Origin: Entoloma clypeatum
Lineage: Eukaryota > Basidiomycota > Agaricomycetes > Agaricales > Entolomataceae
Direction: 5' to 3'
Length of the DNA: 64,000 nucleotides
Assembly (NCBI GenBank): GCA_963565915.1
Contig: OY751496.1
Span: 3,505,654-3,569,653 of the forward strand
Made by a program: the position numbers and the translations under genes. Shown here piece after piece: positions 43,498 through 54,401 of the stretch. Under the pieces are notes generated by a model. The model searched no databases, was not told the origin of the DNA, and saw only the letters and a list, made by a program, of their open reading frames with translations. How positions within the stretch are numbered: the first letter of the stretch is position 1; the number at the start of each line of letters is the position of its first letter.

Positions 43498-46400
43498 CTA
43501 CAGAAAGATGGCGGAAACATCGTCATCATTCTTGTTCTCTACAGCCATCAGTGCCACCACACGGGTGGAAACTTCTCTCATAACCTCCGCCGGGCCATCC
43601 TCAGCCAATACACGAGCCAAAATTTTTGAACGGAAGTTGACTATGGAGTCGAACTCGGCCTTGAGGGACTCGTCCCGTTGAGGGTTTGGTGGCACTTTTT
43701 TGTCGAGCCACGAATCATCACGGTCTTCCTCGTTGGCGGGGTCAACGGTAGCACCTTGGATGTTCTTGATTTCACTATAATTGATGAGTTTTCCATAGGT
43801 TGGACCATTACGTGCCTACAAAGGTATGAGTTCACTTCCTCTTTAAAAATGACGACACTTACTTTCTTCTCAGTTTGATGAAATTGACGAATCTGAGTCA
43901 TGGCTGTCATGGATGCTATGGACAAGCGAGCACGGAGGGGTGGGGTCAACCAGGTAAATGTCAAAACAGTTCGTTCTTCGGGCATGGAGTTGGCTCGTAT
44001 TGCAAAGAGCTTGATTGCAAGGGACTATAAACCAAGGTATTAGACCCTTATTAATCAAAGATTATAATCATAACTTACCGGAAGTACGAGGGAAAAATCA
44101 ACGCCAACGAGAGACTTCCAGTAAGCCAGCATGTCGTGGGCTTCAGTGGAAGGGGGTTGGTTGTAAGGGTACTGGCTGCGTGCAGCGTGCATACTTCGCG
44201 AGCTCTGCAACAAGCTGTTGTTTGAAGGCCTTACCCCTACCTTTCCAGCTCATGAGTTCTGGTTTATGACCATGGTAAATTTCCTTCTCCGCAATCATAA
44301 CAAGATAGTTGGCGACGTTTGTGAAGACTTTTCTGTGTCGGATACCAGTGAAGTCGATACCTTGGTCTCGTACAGGGTCCCAGATATAGCCAGCATCGTC
44401 ATTCTTGAATAAATCTGAGGCAAGATATGCTAAAGAGTAATAGTGTGAAATTAATGGACATATGTGTTGCAATACTGCCACGTACCAGGATCAAGATAGG
44501 TGGCTGTGAGATAAGCACCTGCAGCTGATGACAATCGGCCACCATCCGCGAAGAGCTGTGCATGCCGGTGGTTGAGGATTGCTATGACCTCTTCCCTGAC
44601 GTCGTTTGGTATCTCATTCTGTTTGTCTCTCAGAGCATGCATCGTCTTTTGAAGGAACGCATGCCAATACACAAACACATCACCAGTTGTCGCTTCGTTG
44701 GCCTCGAGACAAGTGAGTGCATGAAGAGCAGGTAGTCCAATACTGATGAGCTTATGAAGATTGATTTTGAATAGTGCTGTTTCAATCGACGCATTGTTCA
44801 CACTGAAAAACTGTGCATGGTCCTTTGACGATATTCAGCTGATTGCATATATGTATTGAAATGGAAATTCTACCTCCAGGTCAAATTTTCCTCTCGCAGA
44901 AACAAGTTTAATCACCTCTAAATTCCGTTGAACACTCAGACAAGCTAGAATGATGGTTCCAAAGTGAGTCTTTCCAATCACCTCGAGTCTGCGTCCAATC
45001 TTGAGCTCCTTGCGAGCTGCGGTGAGTTCGGCGGCACCAATATGAGACTTGTGGAACTTGGTAATGATTGCGCGAACAGTTGCTGTGGTCTACAGATAAA
45101 ATAAATAGACAGGATGATTGTCAAAAAAAAGCACTCACAGGTTTAAAGAAATCTAACAAGACGACATTTTTCAGAGTGTTGCTGATGTGGTGTATGATGT
45201 CCGGAAGGTTGAGTATGGTCAGAACCCTATCAACGATGAGAAGACGGGATAATCTTGTATTTCCGGTACTGTCGGTGACGATGGCGGTGAATCGAGAGGC
45301 GCCAATGGCATTGATTGTCTACAGTATTTGATGATTAAACAATGGTTGGTTAGATATTGTGGGCACATGTTTGACTTGTCTTACCTCTTCTTGAAAGTCA
45401 GCAATCCACTTGCCCATGTGCAAATCACTTGTAGCCTCACGTCCCTCCATGAAATACACCTTCCCCTGCTCTGTTGAAACATGGAGTGTCCAGAAAGCAT
45501 CACAATTCTTTGCAGTTCCACCATCGCAGGATATGGTGAGATTCTCTTGTGTTTGCAAATACTTCAACTGCTGATCGTAGACATGCTCTGCCTTGGCAGG
45601 AATTTGCTCAACTTCTAGTGTCTCTGAACTCGCTAGACGATATGAAGAATCCATGATGGTGAAGATGTCATGCCACTCAGACTTTGACACAAGGTGCGTC
45701 GGCAGCCTGTGGATACAGAATAGCTTGACAATGGCGAGATCCAATAGGGCATGTCATTTTTTCTTTTCACCTGCCTTCGCCTGCTCATACAGAGAGAGCA
45801 GCTTTGATAATCCATCATTCGTCTTGATCTTCTTCACAGTATGGTCCTGTGCTTTGCCATTGTTGCCAGCATCCAGAGCGTCCAGTTTTCATGATACTGA
45901 ATTTTTCAGGGTAGCCTCGCATGCAAGCATCCGGAGTTCCCGTGATAACTTGAAGCATTTTGTAGCATGACGAATGGTGCGCTTTGTTCTGTGGTTTACA
46001 AAGGTATAGGTGCATGACTGGCCAGCACATTGATGAAGTATTTTTGTTGGCTCTTTTTGGCGGTAACACCTCACCAGAAGAGCATTGAGAATACTCTTTT
46101 CTGGACATCCACCCACTGACTTTGCCACTAAGGACTGCGGTGCTGGCTCAGGAGCGTCAACCAGTAGATTATCATCAAAGACCCAGTCATCTTCCTGGTC
46201 AGTGTAATCAGCCTTGGCCTCTTCAGGAGTGGTGCGAGAGGGTACAGGTGCCACCGGGACAATAATGGGAGCAGGAGCTGAGCGCTTTTGGGGGATTTGG
46301 ATGTACTGGGTGGAGCTGGTGTGTTGGCTGTTGTTGATTTGACATTGGTTGGTTTTAATTTTGGCTTTGCAGCCTGCTTTGCCTTGTTTTTGTTGCGACT

Positions 46401-46583
46401 AGAGGTTCCAGTACTTGAGTCCTTCTGGACTGGCGTCAACTTTGGAGTGGCAGGTTTGGAGCTGGGGACTACTGGTTGGAATGTGGTGCTGGACGGCAGG
46501 AACGGGGTGCCCACAGAAAGATACGATTCCAGAGACCTTGAGTTTGGGATCATTGACGAAGCTTTGATGGCAAAGGTGGGTTC
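43498..46583 (-). pseudogene. hAT transposase (BED finger, DUF659, dimerisation domain)
   Basis: Read right to left: a Lys/Pro-rich linker, a BED-like finger (CAGQSCTYTF then HATKC, near 46000), a DUF659-type region (ISCDGGTAKNCDAFWTLHVS, near 45500), an RNase-H-like body and a C-terminal hAT dimerisation block (KLFAIRANSMPEERTVL, near 44000). Introns visible: 45384..45319, plus several of about 45-60 bp further on (for example GTACGTGG...CTTTAG near 44490). Damage: in-frame TGA near 45890 and at 45754-45756 (each where Arg fits), a one-base frameshift in a C5A4 run (46286-46294) and another near 44155 just before TEAHDMLAYWK. Inactive here. Confidence 0.85.
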
Positions 46584-46633
46584 CTGTTGTGATAATTGTT
46601 AGAGTTTGATCTAGAATGAAACAGACGACACAC

Positions 46634-47809
46634 ATTATCCTCAAGAAAGCTGACAACTGCTTTCAAGATATCTACACGCCGCAAGAGGCACTCTCCTCCT
46701 GGAACAAGCTCCCTTGCTGCTCCCAAGTAGCACTCAATCACATTTTGCGAGAGGATTGAACATGAATGTTTGTCCTTTTGTCGAGTACATGGAATGGCGA
46801 GAATTTTGAACTCCTCACCAATATGTTCCATAAGCCACCAGGATATAATAGCAGCCCATTCATCAGGTACAGGAAAGCTGAGAGAGTCGGCATAGCCAAC
46901 AGTTTTATTGGGTACATCAACAATGATACTGACCCAATGGTCGCCAGCGTTATCCTGGTCAGGTAAAGCAGTGGTCCCTCCACAAATTTGGACCGATAAA
47001 TTCATTGCTAGCTTCGTATAGGCACCACTTTGAAGAGCTTTGCCAATTTGTCAAACACAAGTCGCGGAGCGGTCCATCTGGTACGAGGACTTAGTGTATC
47101 GGAAAACAGACTGCAGCTTATCGACAGTCAACATATTAATGGCATAGGCTCTAGATCCCATCTTCAAGAGTGTAGCATTCAATACCACACCCATTTGATC
47201 CATATGGGAAGATGCTAACCATTTCTCAGAGCAGTACTTGGCAAGCAATTCAATGTTCGGCAGGCCCATCGACACGGGTAATGTTCCCTTCCACAGAATC
47301 CTCCCAAGCAGGTTTTTCGACTCGTTCTCCCCCTTCTGACCCTTATTCATGAGCCAGGCTAGGGCCAACGACCAACAGCTCTTTGCAGCGACAAGTTCGT
47401 GCATGTTCTTCCAGTAATCGATGACCCAAAATGGGAGCCGCAAATCACCACCAGCTGGCATCGGATAATTGAATGACAGGTAAAGCTTGGCAATGACATC
47501 ATCCTCAATTTTTCTTTGGAGGTAGTCAACATCTTCTAGGGTCGGCATCGGGAATCCAAGAAGTAACATGGCCAATCTGGCATCGACGGTGCTTGGAGCC
47601 TCTGTCCATACTTTTTCCTTGCCTCTGAGGTCGGGTGGGGAATCAGTGGGAGGGGTAGGGAACCGAAGGAGATCAGCGACATTGAGTTGTGTGTCAGGGA
47701 GAAGTATAGCAAAAATATCATCCAGAATTGATGTCCCCATGACTGGAAGCAAGGGCAGAGAATTGTATTGGACCATCTGTATGTTACATGGAAAATTTAT
47801 CATGATCAT
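46634..47809 (-). pseudogene. Ulp1-like cysteine protease domain of the hAT element
   Basis: Residues read as a C48/Ulp1 fold: His in DHWVSIIVD, Asp in VGYADSLS, Cys in KHSCSILSQN, preceded by about 250 residues of element-specific sequence. One in-frame TGA (47051-47053) interrupts it. At its end a 50-bp intron (46633..46584, GTGTGT...AACAG) would join it in frame to the transposase linker, so protease and transposase may be one protein. Ulp1-like domains cleave SUMO or ubiquitin-like modifiers; their role in transposons is not known to me. Confidence 0.78.
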
Positions 47810-47912
47810 ACCATGTGATGTATGTTTTTTACTGACGATATCCTAGGAGGTGGTAATTTACTAGGCACGTGACCATATTTACTGGTAAAAAAGGGGTCTG
47901 GTAAAAAACTAG

Positions 47913-47932
47913 AGGTTTTTTCCACAGCACTA
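47913..47932. repeat. hAT right terminal inverted repeat
   Basis: On the minus strand it starts TAGTGCTGTGGAAAAAACCT, matching the left end. Confidence 0.88.
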
Positions 47933-47954
47933 GCACCGTGGCCAAAATTCGGGC

Positions 47955-48800
47955 TTTTGGCATCCCGACCCACAACCGCTAACGCATGGAGAGCATAACC
48001 TGATGCAATGCTCAAGCCTTCAATTCTGTGCATTTCGCAGGCCTTTCATTTACAGGACGCGTGCTGTCTGGTGGTTGTGGCAACGACAATGATAGTGCTG
48101 TGTGAAATCATAGGTGAGGGTTGTGAAAGGCCTTCTGTCCAGCGAAGTTGGAAGTGCTAGCGACATTGGAAAGGCTGAGGGGGGCAGGGGGGGGGGGGGG
48201 GTGAGGAAGTCTGGTACGCCCCTCATCCTGATCGTAGCCAGGTGCTAAAATATCGTCGTACTAGGCCTTCATTGGCTGGTTGGCACTCATCCCTCAGATA
48301 ATATCGACTTTGCCATGTCAGATCCCTGCTGCACACCCAACTGCATGGGGTATGCATCCTTCACTCTCAACACTATCTCAGGTCGAACCCCTTCAAGTTG
48401 TCTTGAACCGCAGCCATCTATCGCTGCATATCATTGTGTCAAGCATTTTCCTGTTAAGTTGTATGCCTTCCGTATGCTCCCCTCCCATATGTGTGCAACA
48501 TCACCGTCAAACAGTTCGTTTAATTTAGAACCAATACTGTGGGGTGTCTAAGCTTGATGCAATCCAGGTATTACCTATCACTGCCGACTCCATGCTCTCG
48601 GGGCGATATGAAGGCAGGCTTGTGGATGCTGCATGTCTTGATGACCCGGACTCAACGGGCTGTTTTCTACCCTCACAAAGGCGTCGGTGACCGACGATAT
48701 TAGTCCATCCAACAGTTCTGCGTCAGCTCAATTGCTGAATAGGATAAACCTTTTCTGTGGTACATGGGCCGTGAGGCTAGCATCGACGTATCTCTGATCT
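47955..48800. repeat. Segmental repeat, block A copy 3
   Basis: Starts about 15 bp after the hAT target duplication. It matches 36277 onward (GGCATCCCGACCCACAA, TTTCGCAGGCCTTTC, GTGGTTGTGGCAACGACAA). It has deletions relative to copies 1 and 2, and its terminal frame is broken. A G homopolymer lies at about 48180-48202. Confidence 0.82.
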
Positions 48801-48829
48801 GTTTACCGAGGGTTCGAGGCTCGGTATAC

Positions 48830-50032
48830 ATCCCCGCAGGACAGCATCCGTCGGTCATGGACATTGGGTCCTATTGTATGATGGAGCAGAGCAGTGTGGT
48901 ATATGATGCTTGGAGTCGGTCAGATTCATTTGCATCTCCCATCATGCTCGATCCTACAAATTCACGACAAGATGAAGAACTTCCAGTCCTTTCCAGTGTC
49001 CGGTCCCAACCGACGTTGACGGGGGGCTTCAACCTTTGGTCACCGGCACGGCACCTTGAAAGCTGGGAGAAAGTTGACACCGTTGGAGACAAGTCGGGCA
49101 TGTCAATTTCAAACTATGTTGACGTAAATACTAAAAGCCCATCCTTGGCGGCGCAATCAAACTCTCATCAGTCAAAAAATGGATCTGAGGCCAAACCGCA
49201 CCTCTGAAGGGATTCCTGATCTGGTCTGAGAGGGACTGCATGGATCATTTGAAAGTTCGAGTTCCTCCTGGCCACACCGTTGAAAAAATGAATAACTCAG
49301 AATTTGAACTAGGTCGAGCGAACCTAAACAGTGAGTTTTTGGATGCACTGAGTCGAAAACATTGGACCTTCCCTACCTCAACCCGCAGTCCGAACACCAT
49401 CGGCGAACCCCAGGCTGGTCCACCCGCCCAACAAGTTCTTACCAAGATACACCTCAGGCTTCCTTGATAAATGAGTGCACAGGTAACATCGGGAAGGTTG
49501 ACTCACCGCCTCGGGCGTGATCAAGAACACTACGTGTTTCTGAACACCTCACAGACCAATCTTGCCATTAGAAGCATCCCGCGTCGACCAAGGAGGCTTA
49601 AAAAGAAGATTGGTTCCAACATTCGAAACCCCAGAGGAGTTCCTTTACACCTTCGTACGTCTCCATCGACAACTTGACTCTTAGGCGCACCCGTAACTGA
49701 TATATTCCTCTGCTATTGTGCCCAGGTGAAACTCAGGTTACGCATCAGTGCCATTCAAATAACATCTCACCCACACAACTACTCCTTGAAAGGTATGCTC
49801 TCACTACCTTCTCCTGTAGATGCCGAGTGCTTTATGGCACTGCAGCACCATGAAATTTGCCGTAGTGTCGCTTCTTCTATTTGTCGGAGTAACAAGTGCG
49901 ACATGGTGCTGGGATCCCCGGAACATCTGCCCCAAGGAGAGTTTTAGAGGTCAAGCTATCAATAACTGCTGCGAACAACTCAATGTTACCGATCGTCGAA
50001 GGGGATGTAGGGTCAAAGAGGCATCCATGTAA
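48830..50032. repeat. Segmental repeat, block B copy 3
   Basis: Matches block B2 (GGACAGCATCCGTCGGTCA, ATGCTCGATCCTAC, GAAAGTTCGAGTTCCT, GTAACTGATATAT) and ends inside the secreted-protein gene. Confidence 0.82.
49850..50032 (+). pseudogene. Small secreted cysteine protein, copy 3, truncated
   Basis: Identical signal peptide and the first five cysteines, then divergence after RRRGC and an early stop at 50030-50032. The last three cysteines (the second CC pair and the final C) are lost. An upstream in-frame Met at 49820 is probably not used, because the paralogues start at the MKFAVV methionine. Confidence 0.75.
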
Positions 50033-50517
50033 GACTTTTGTAATGTCTTCCAGTACTTACTGGGGAGACATTATAATGTCCCCCCCATAAAAGAGGTCAG
50101 GTCGATATTATAATTCTACTTACGCACCCTTGTCGTTACATTATAATTCTGTGGTTAACTACAATCTAATTCCTCTTATTCTGTCCTCGTCATTATTATA
50201 TTTCTAGCTCCCTTGCCGTCAATTATAATCCCATGCCATCAATTACTATAGTGCCTCTACATTATTCTGAGTTCGAGTTTATGAGAAATCTGTCTTTCCA
50301 GGCGGGCACCGCAAAATTTTTCATGCACACATCTATCGTGCTCAGTTACCAGTTTAATCACCGTTATTTACTCTTGTTTGTTCATTGCTGGTATTGTGAG
50401 CAGTCCACACCCTTTCGTGTACATTCTATCGTGCTCAGCTGGTTCCACTTATTGCAACTTCCCGTTCTGCCACTACATTTCTCTTTGCCTATCACCATCT
50501 CCCTTGAGCCTGTCCAA
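50033..50517. other. AT-rich interval, no gene recognised
   Basis: Between the truncated third copy and the minisatellite. TTATAAT occurs several times (50070-50230). No gene seen. Confidence 0.4.
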
Positions 50518-50998
50518 CGACTGCCCCTCGCCCCCAACGGCCGCCCCTCGTGTCCAACAACCACCCCTTGTGTTCAACAACCGTCCCTCGTGTTCAACAA
50601 CCACCGCTCATGTTCAACAACCACTGCTTGTGTTCAACAACCGTCTCTAATGGCCGCCCCTCGCCCCCAACGACTGCCCCCCGCCCCCAACGGCCACCCC
50701 TCGTGTTCAACAACTGTCTCTCAGGCCAAATGGCCGCCTCTTGCCCCCAACAACTGCCCCTGACCCCCAATGGCCTCCCCTCGTGTCCGACAATCGTCCA
50801 TCGGACCCAACTGCCACTCCTCCTAGCCAACGGTCACCCCTCGTATTCAATGGCCGCCTCTTGCGTCAAACGGCCACCCCTCATTCCCAACGGCCACCCC
50901 TTGTGTTCAATGACTGTCCCTCGGGCCAAATGGCCGCCTCTCGCCCCCAACAATTGCCCCCCACCCCCAACAGCCTCCCCTCATGTCCAATGACCACC
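50518..50998. repeat. 20-bp minisatellite
   Basis: About 24 degenerate copies of a 20-bp unit, consensus CCCCTCGTGTTCAACAACCG with common variants such as CCCCTCGCCCCCAACGGCCG. Long overlapping frames in several phases on the + strand read through it, because the unit has few stop-compatible triplets; I do not regard them as genes. Confidence 0.85.
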
Positions 50999-51225
50999 CC
51001 CGGTGCACCAGTTAGTTTATATATATATAGTATAGTGTGTAGTCACTTTGTATTATATATCAGTACAAGCAATAGTGGCTGTGCTGCATGCTGCAACCAT
51101 GTCATTTTATTGACCAGACTTTACATGAGTCATTTCTGTAACAATAGCTCCTTGTAGACAATGTTGGTAACAATGTTGTCCTCTTGATCATCAGGTAAAA
51201 TAAATTGGCAGTCTTCTCTTTGCTG

Positions 51226-52160
51226 TACTCATGATATTGCTGTGTAGAGCTGACCATGTGTGAAGATGGATGTTTGAAGATCTAGAATGATGTGGTCAAG
51301 TGTCAATCCTGCACAACTATGAAAGGTCACTGCATATACAAGATGTAAGGGAAATTGAATGTGATGTAGGGTCCAGCTTGCATGATGTGGTTTGAATTCA
51401 AAGCAAATTTGTGGAAGGTATCGCATGTCTCCTAGCTTTTTGGTTCAGTTGTCAATGTCATGTATCTGGAGAAAATGACCCCCAATATTTTCAACAACAA
51501 CATGTGCATTCTTCACCATTTTCTTGTCAAGGGACAGATTATGCAGAAGGCAGCATACAGCACCTCTCTTGAGGTTGAGTTGATGTGGTGGAATGCCATT
51601 GTGATGGAGAAGTGATAAGAAATTGAGAGAGAGCATTGTGGGGCATTGGTGAGGATGACATTGTTTTCCTTGACAACATGAGCACTGTAGCAACACACTG
51701 ATAATTTTGTCAGATCCTTGCAACATATATTGTCTTTCTAAAACAATCGCACCTGTGTCACCTGGCAATTTTATCAAGAATTCGGTCATTGAATAGGAAT
51801 TGACAGGACTGAGAAGAGCCCATTTGAGACAGGCAATTGAGTTGTCAAGAATATTCAAAGGAAATAGAAATTAAATAGCTTCACTGTCATCTTGAAGACA
51901 TTGTATGAGAGGGAAACTTGTCAGTGGTGATAATCTTCTCCTATATCATCTATGAAATTTGTGAATTCAGGGTCTTTGGCTGTATGATGTGCGTCATGAA
52001 GTGTCAAAATCTGAAATGATGTCCACAAATAGATGATTGTACAGATGTGAGGATGAGTGGAGTTATCCCATGACCACAGACCACAGGAGTGACTTGGCAA
52101 ATTTCTCCAAGACCAATGAATGATATACCTCTGAATGCAGTATGCCGTCTCAGAGGTACA
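51226..52160 (-). pseudogene. Helitron helicase (Pif1-like), decayed fragment
   Basis: From right to left, in more than one frame: a degenerate Walker B region (FRGISFIGLGEICQVTPVV, near 52100), then ILTLHDAHHTAKDPEF, then GIPPHQLNLKRGAVCCLLHNL (the NLKxGaxvmLLRNL motif), then PLHLVYAVTFHSCAGLTLD and FTHGQLYTAIS. These match the order of the Helitron Pif1-family helicase C-terminus. The motif-VI arginine codon after AIS is TGA (51226-51228), and another TGA lies at 51445-51447. No Rep domain or Helitron end (CTRR/hairpin) was identified. Confidence 0.75.
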
Positions 52161-52196
52161 AGTGGAGTAACCAGAGGTCAGAGTGATCAACCACAA

Positions 52197-53219
52197 ATGA
52201 ATGGATCAACCAAAATGAATGGCATAAAGACAAATGATATGAGGACAAGGTGAATGTTGATGAAGACCCAAAAAATGTGGAGACATTGGAGATGTCAGAG
52301 GGTTGCAAAGTGGAGGAGGATGTGGATGTCAGATCCATTTGTCCAAAGATAATGGTCAAGGAGTTGAGGATTAATGGAAAATGGCAAAAACATCGGAGGA
52401 GGATGGAGATGTCGGAGGATGAACGGAGGGATGTGCCCTAATCCAATAGCAAAGACCTAAACTTGAAAGACCATTGTCAGGCCAGGATGGAATAGGATCA
52501 GAGGGGTGCAGAGTGATTGAAAGAGGGTGTCAAAGGAATGGTGTCAGTTCAAATATACTGTCACGTAGCATGTTTCTCAATGTTGGAAAACATCGGATGT
52601 GTCATATGAGTTGGAGTGGAGTAGTGGAAGAGCAGATGCAACAAGTCCAACATCTTGCAGAAAGGACCTGGCTTCAACTTATGTGTTGCGCCCCATTCTT
52701 TGATGTGGTCCTAGATTTTGGATTGGCAGATGTCGGAGGTTGAGAGAAGTGGACGTGCAGAGCAGATGTACAGAGATGTAGACATGAGAATGAGGATGAG
52801 GACGAAAGGTAATGGCAAGCATATAGTGATGTATAATATTCAAACTGAGGAACTACGACAGAATTCGTACTACTTATAGTAAATCAGAAGTGGGTCAGTA
52901 ACTACTATAGGTAAGGTGTGGATGTCGGAGTTACTCATCAGAGCAATTGGAGTATGGAGAGGAGCAAATGTGAAATGAACATCAAGGTGTCTACTTGTCA
53001 GCATAATCAGAATGTTAACTAGTAGAGATGTCAATAAGTACTATCATGAAAATCATTGGATGTTGGATCAGATAAAACGTCGGAGTTGTTGGATGTGTTG
53101 GATGTATGAATTGCATGGTTATGACAGGAGGCGATAATTCAGAGGATTTGGATGAAACCAATAATGCTCGACAAGAAAATGTAGTCCATGTTAGAGTACA
53201 GTGACTCAAATAATTGTCC
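52197..53219. other. Purine-skewed repetitive interval
   Basis: 1 kb with many GGATGT, GGAGGATG and GAGGATG motifs on the + strand and only short frames. It may be further decayed Helitron DNA; I cannot show it. No gene recognised. Confidence 0.4.
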
Positions 53220-53224
53220 GGATG

Positions 53225-53612
53225 TGTTACGGACTTACCGGTTTGTATGTTACGCGCTTTTCCCTTGCATTGTACCTTCGTCATTTCTTTGACTCATCGG
53301 ACCGCTTATTCATTTACCTTTACTCTACCATTCTCCTTTAGTATACTTCGCTCCCGCGCTGACTCGCACTCTGCAGTAGGGATTACTCAGTCCGCAGTTG
53401 TCTGACTCACTTCGCACTGCCTTTCCGCAGTTACTGACTCATCCGCACTGCCTTCCGCAGCTACTGACTCACTCGCTACCGCTCGTAGCCAGTACTATAT
53501 AAACCCCATGTACCATAGCTACATTCTTTAGATTTAGCAACCACTTTGCTCTTCGCCTTTCCACTTCCTGCATACTCTGCCCGAACCTTGGAACGGTTTG
53601 TTAAGCATAACA
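53225..53612 (+). repeat. Gypsy 5' LTR
   Basis: 388 bp with TGTTA/TAACA ends. Internal short repeats of TTCCGCAG and CTGACTCA (53400-53480). Confidence 0.96.
53496..53503 (+). promoter_or_regulatory. TATA box of gypsy 5' LTR
   Basis: TATATAAA in the LTR. A start about 34 nt downstream would place the RNA 5' end near 53530, at AGATTTAGCAAC. Confidence 0.6.
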
Positions 53613-53613
53613 A

Positions 53614-53625
53614 GTTGCTAAATCT
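53614..53625 (+). promoter_or_regulatory. Gypsy primer site, complementary to own RNA 5' end
   Basis: GTTGCTAAATCT, one base after the LTR, is the perfect reverse complement of AGATTTAGCAAC at 53530-53541 in the LTR. That is where TATA spacing predicts the transcript start. This is the arrangement of self-priming Tf1/sushi elements. I did not notice a tRNA 3'-end match here. Confidence 0.7.
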
Positions 53626-53714
53626 CGTTAGGTTCGCCCAGAGTGAAGAGAGCAACTACCAGACAAGTCAAGACATTGCGCTTCTTTGAAGACTTCACCA
53701 GTAACCCATTCAGC

Positions 53715-54401
53715 ATGCCAGAAGCCCGACAGGAGGAGCTAAGTCCTCAAGACAGTATCGATTTTACACTCATCCAGCAGTACATCGAATCGGAGATCCG
53801 TCGCATCCTACAGCAGGTGCTTGACGAAGAACTAGACAACGACGAGCATCGCCCCCACGGCGAGATAGCAGAGAGCATCCATCTTGCTCGGCAACACCAG
53901 ATCGTGCGTTACAACACCCGACAGAACGAACTCGAAAGCTTTCGCGTTCAAGAAGGACCTCAGACAGGTCGGATCACAGAGATCAGAGAGTTTATCGGTG
54001 TCCAGACAACCGTTATCAGAAGATTGATTAGGACGCTCACATCGAGACGTCCCAGAGCCACATCATCATGTCTTACTCGAAGCAGCAGATCTACGCCCAC
54101 TTCACCATCGAAGAACAACAAACTGAGTACAACCGCTGGGCACGAAACGAGAGACTTGACCCCTTCTCGAGACCAACAGACGCGCAGGAACAGAGATTCC
54201 TTAGAGATTTACAGAGGAAATACTCTGAACGTTTTGCCACCGATTCCGCCGACGAGTCCCCTGACGAATTTATTTTTGACTCCGCGCAGTCAGATATCGA
54301 ACAGACGCCTAGAACAGGGAGTCATTTTCAATCCTTACCTGTATCCCGAACCCCATCTTCATCCCAACAACCCGACTCCTCTTCTCCTCCGCAGACTCTA
54401 A
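53715..54401 (+). CDS. Gypsy 5' open frame (ORF0)
   Basis: 228 codons from the first ATG (MPEARQEELSPQDSIDF); the frame is open from 53643. The N-terminal 120 residues are acidic and helix-prone. The part after 54068 overlaps gag in another frame and is Ser/Thr/Pro-rich, so it may be read-through. It could be an accessory protein or the original Gag N-terminus separated by a frameshift. No domain recognised. Confidence 0.45.
   Translation: MPEARQEELSPQDSIDFTLIQQYIESEIRRILQQVLDEELDNDEHRPHGEIAESIHLARQHQIVRYNTRQNELESFRVQEGPQTGRITEIREFIGVQTTVIRRLIRTLTSRRPRATSSCLTRSSRSTPTSPSKNNKLSTTAGHETRDLTPSRDQQTRRNRDSLEIYRGNTLNVLPPIPPTSPLTNLFLTPRSQISNRRLEQGVIFNPYLYPEPHLHPNNPTPLLLRRL

Larger units (their letters stand above)
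43353..47940 (-). mobile_element. 4.57-kb hAT element with Ulp1-like protease
   Basis: Element 43361-47932. The ends are TAG[C/T]G[T/C]TGTGGAAAAAACC in inverted orientation. An 8-bp target duplication flanks it (43353-43360 GCGCCGTG; 47933-47940 GCACCGTG, one mismatch), the hAT length. Subterminal copies of TTTTTTACC[G/A]GTAAT and CACGTGAC/GTCACGTG occur on both sides. The single gene runs right to left and is broken by several stops and frameshifts, so this copy cannot make its transposase. It sits between the second and third secreted-protein repeat units. Confidence 0.93.

Noticed and set aside
50233..51157. Long Pro/Asn/Ser-rich frames across the minisatellite as protein genes
   Set aside because: They exist in several phases because of the 20-bp repeat and lack any domain or start context.
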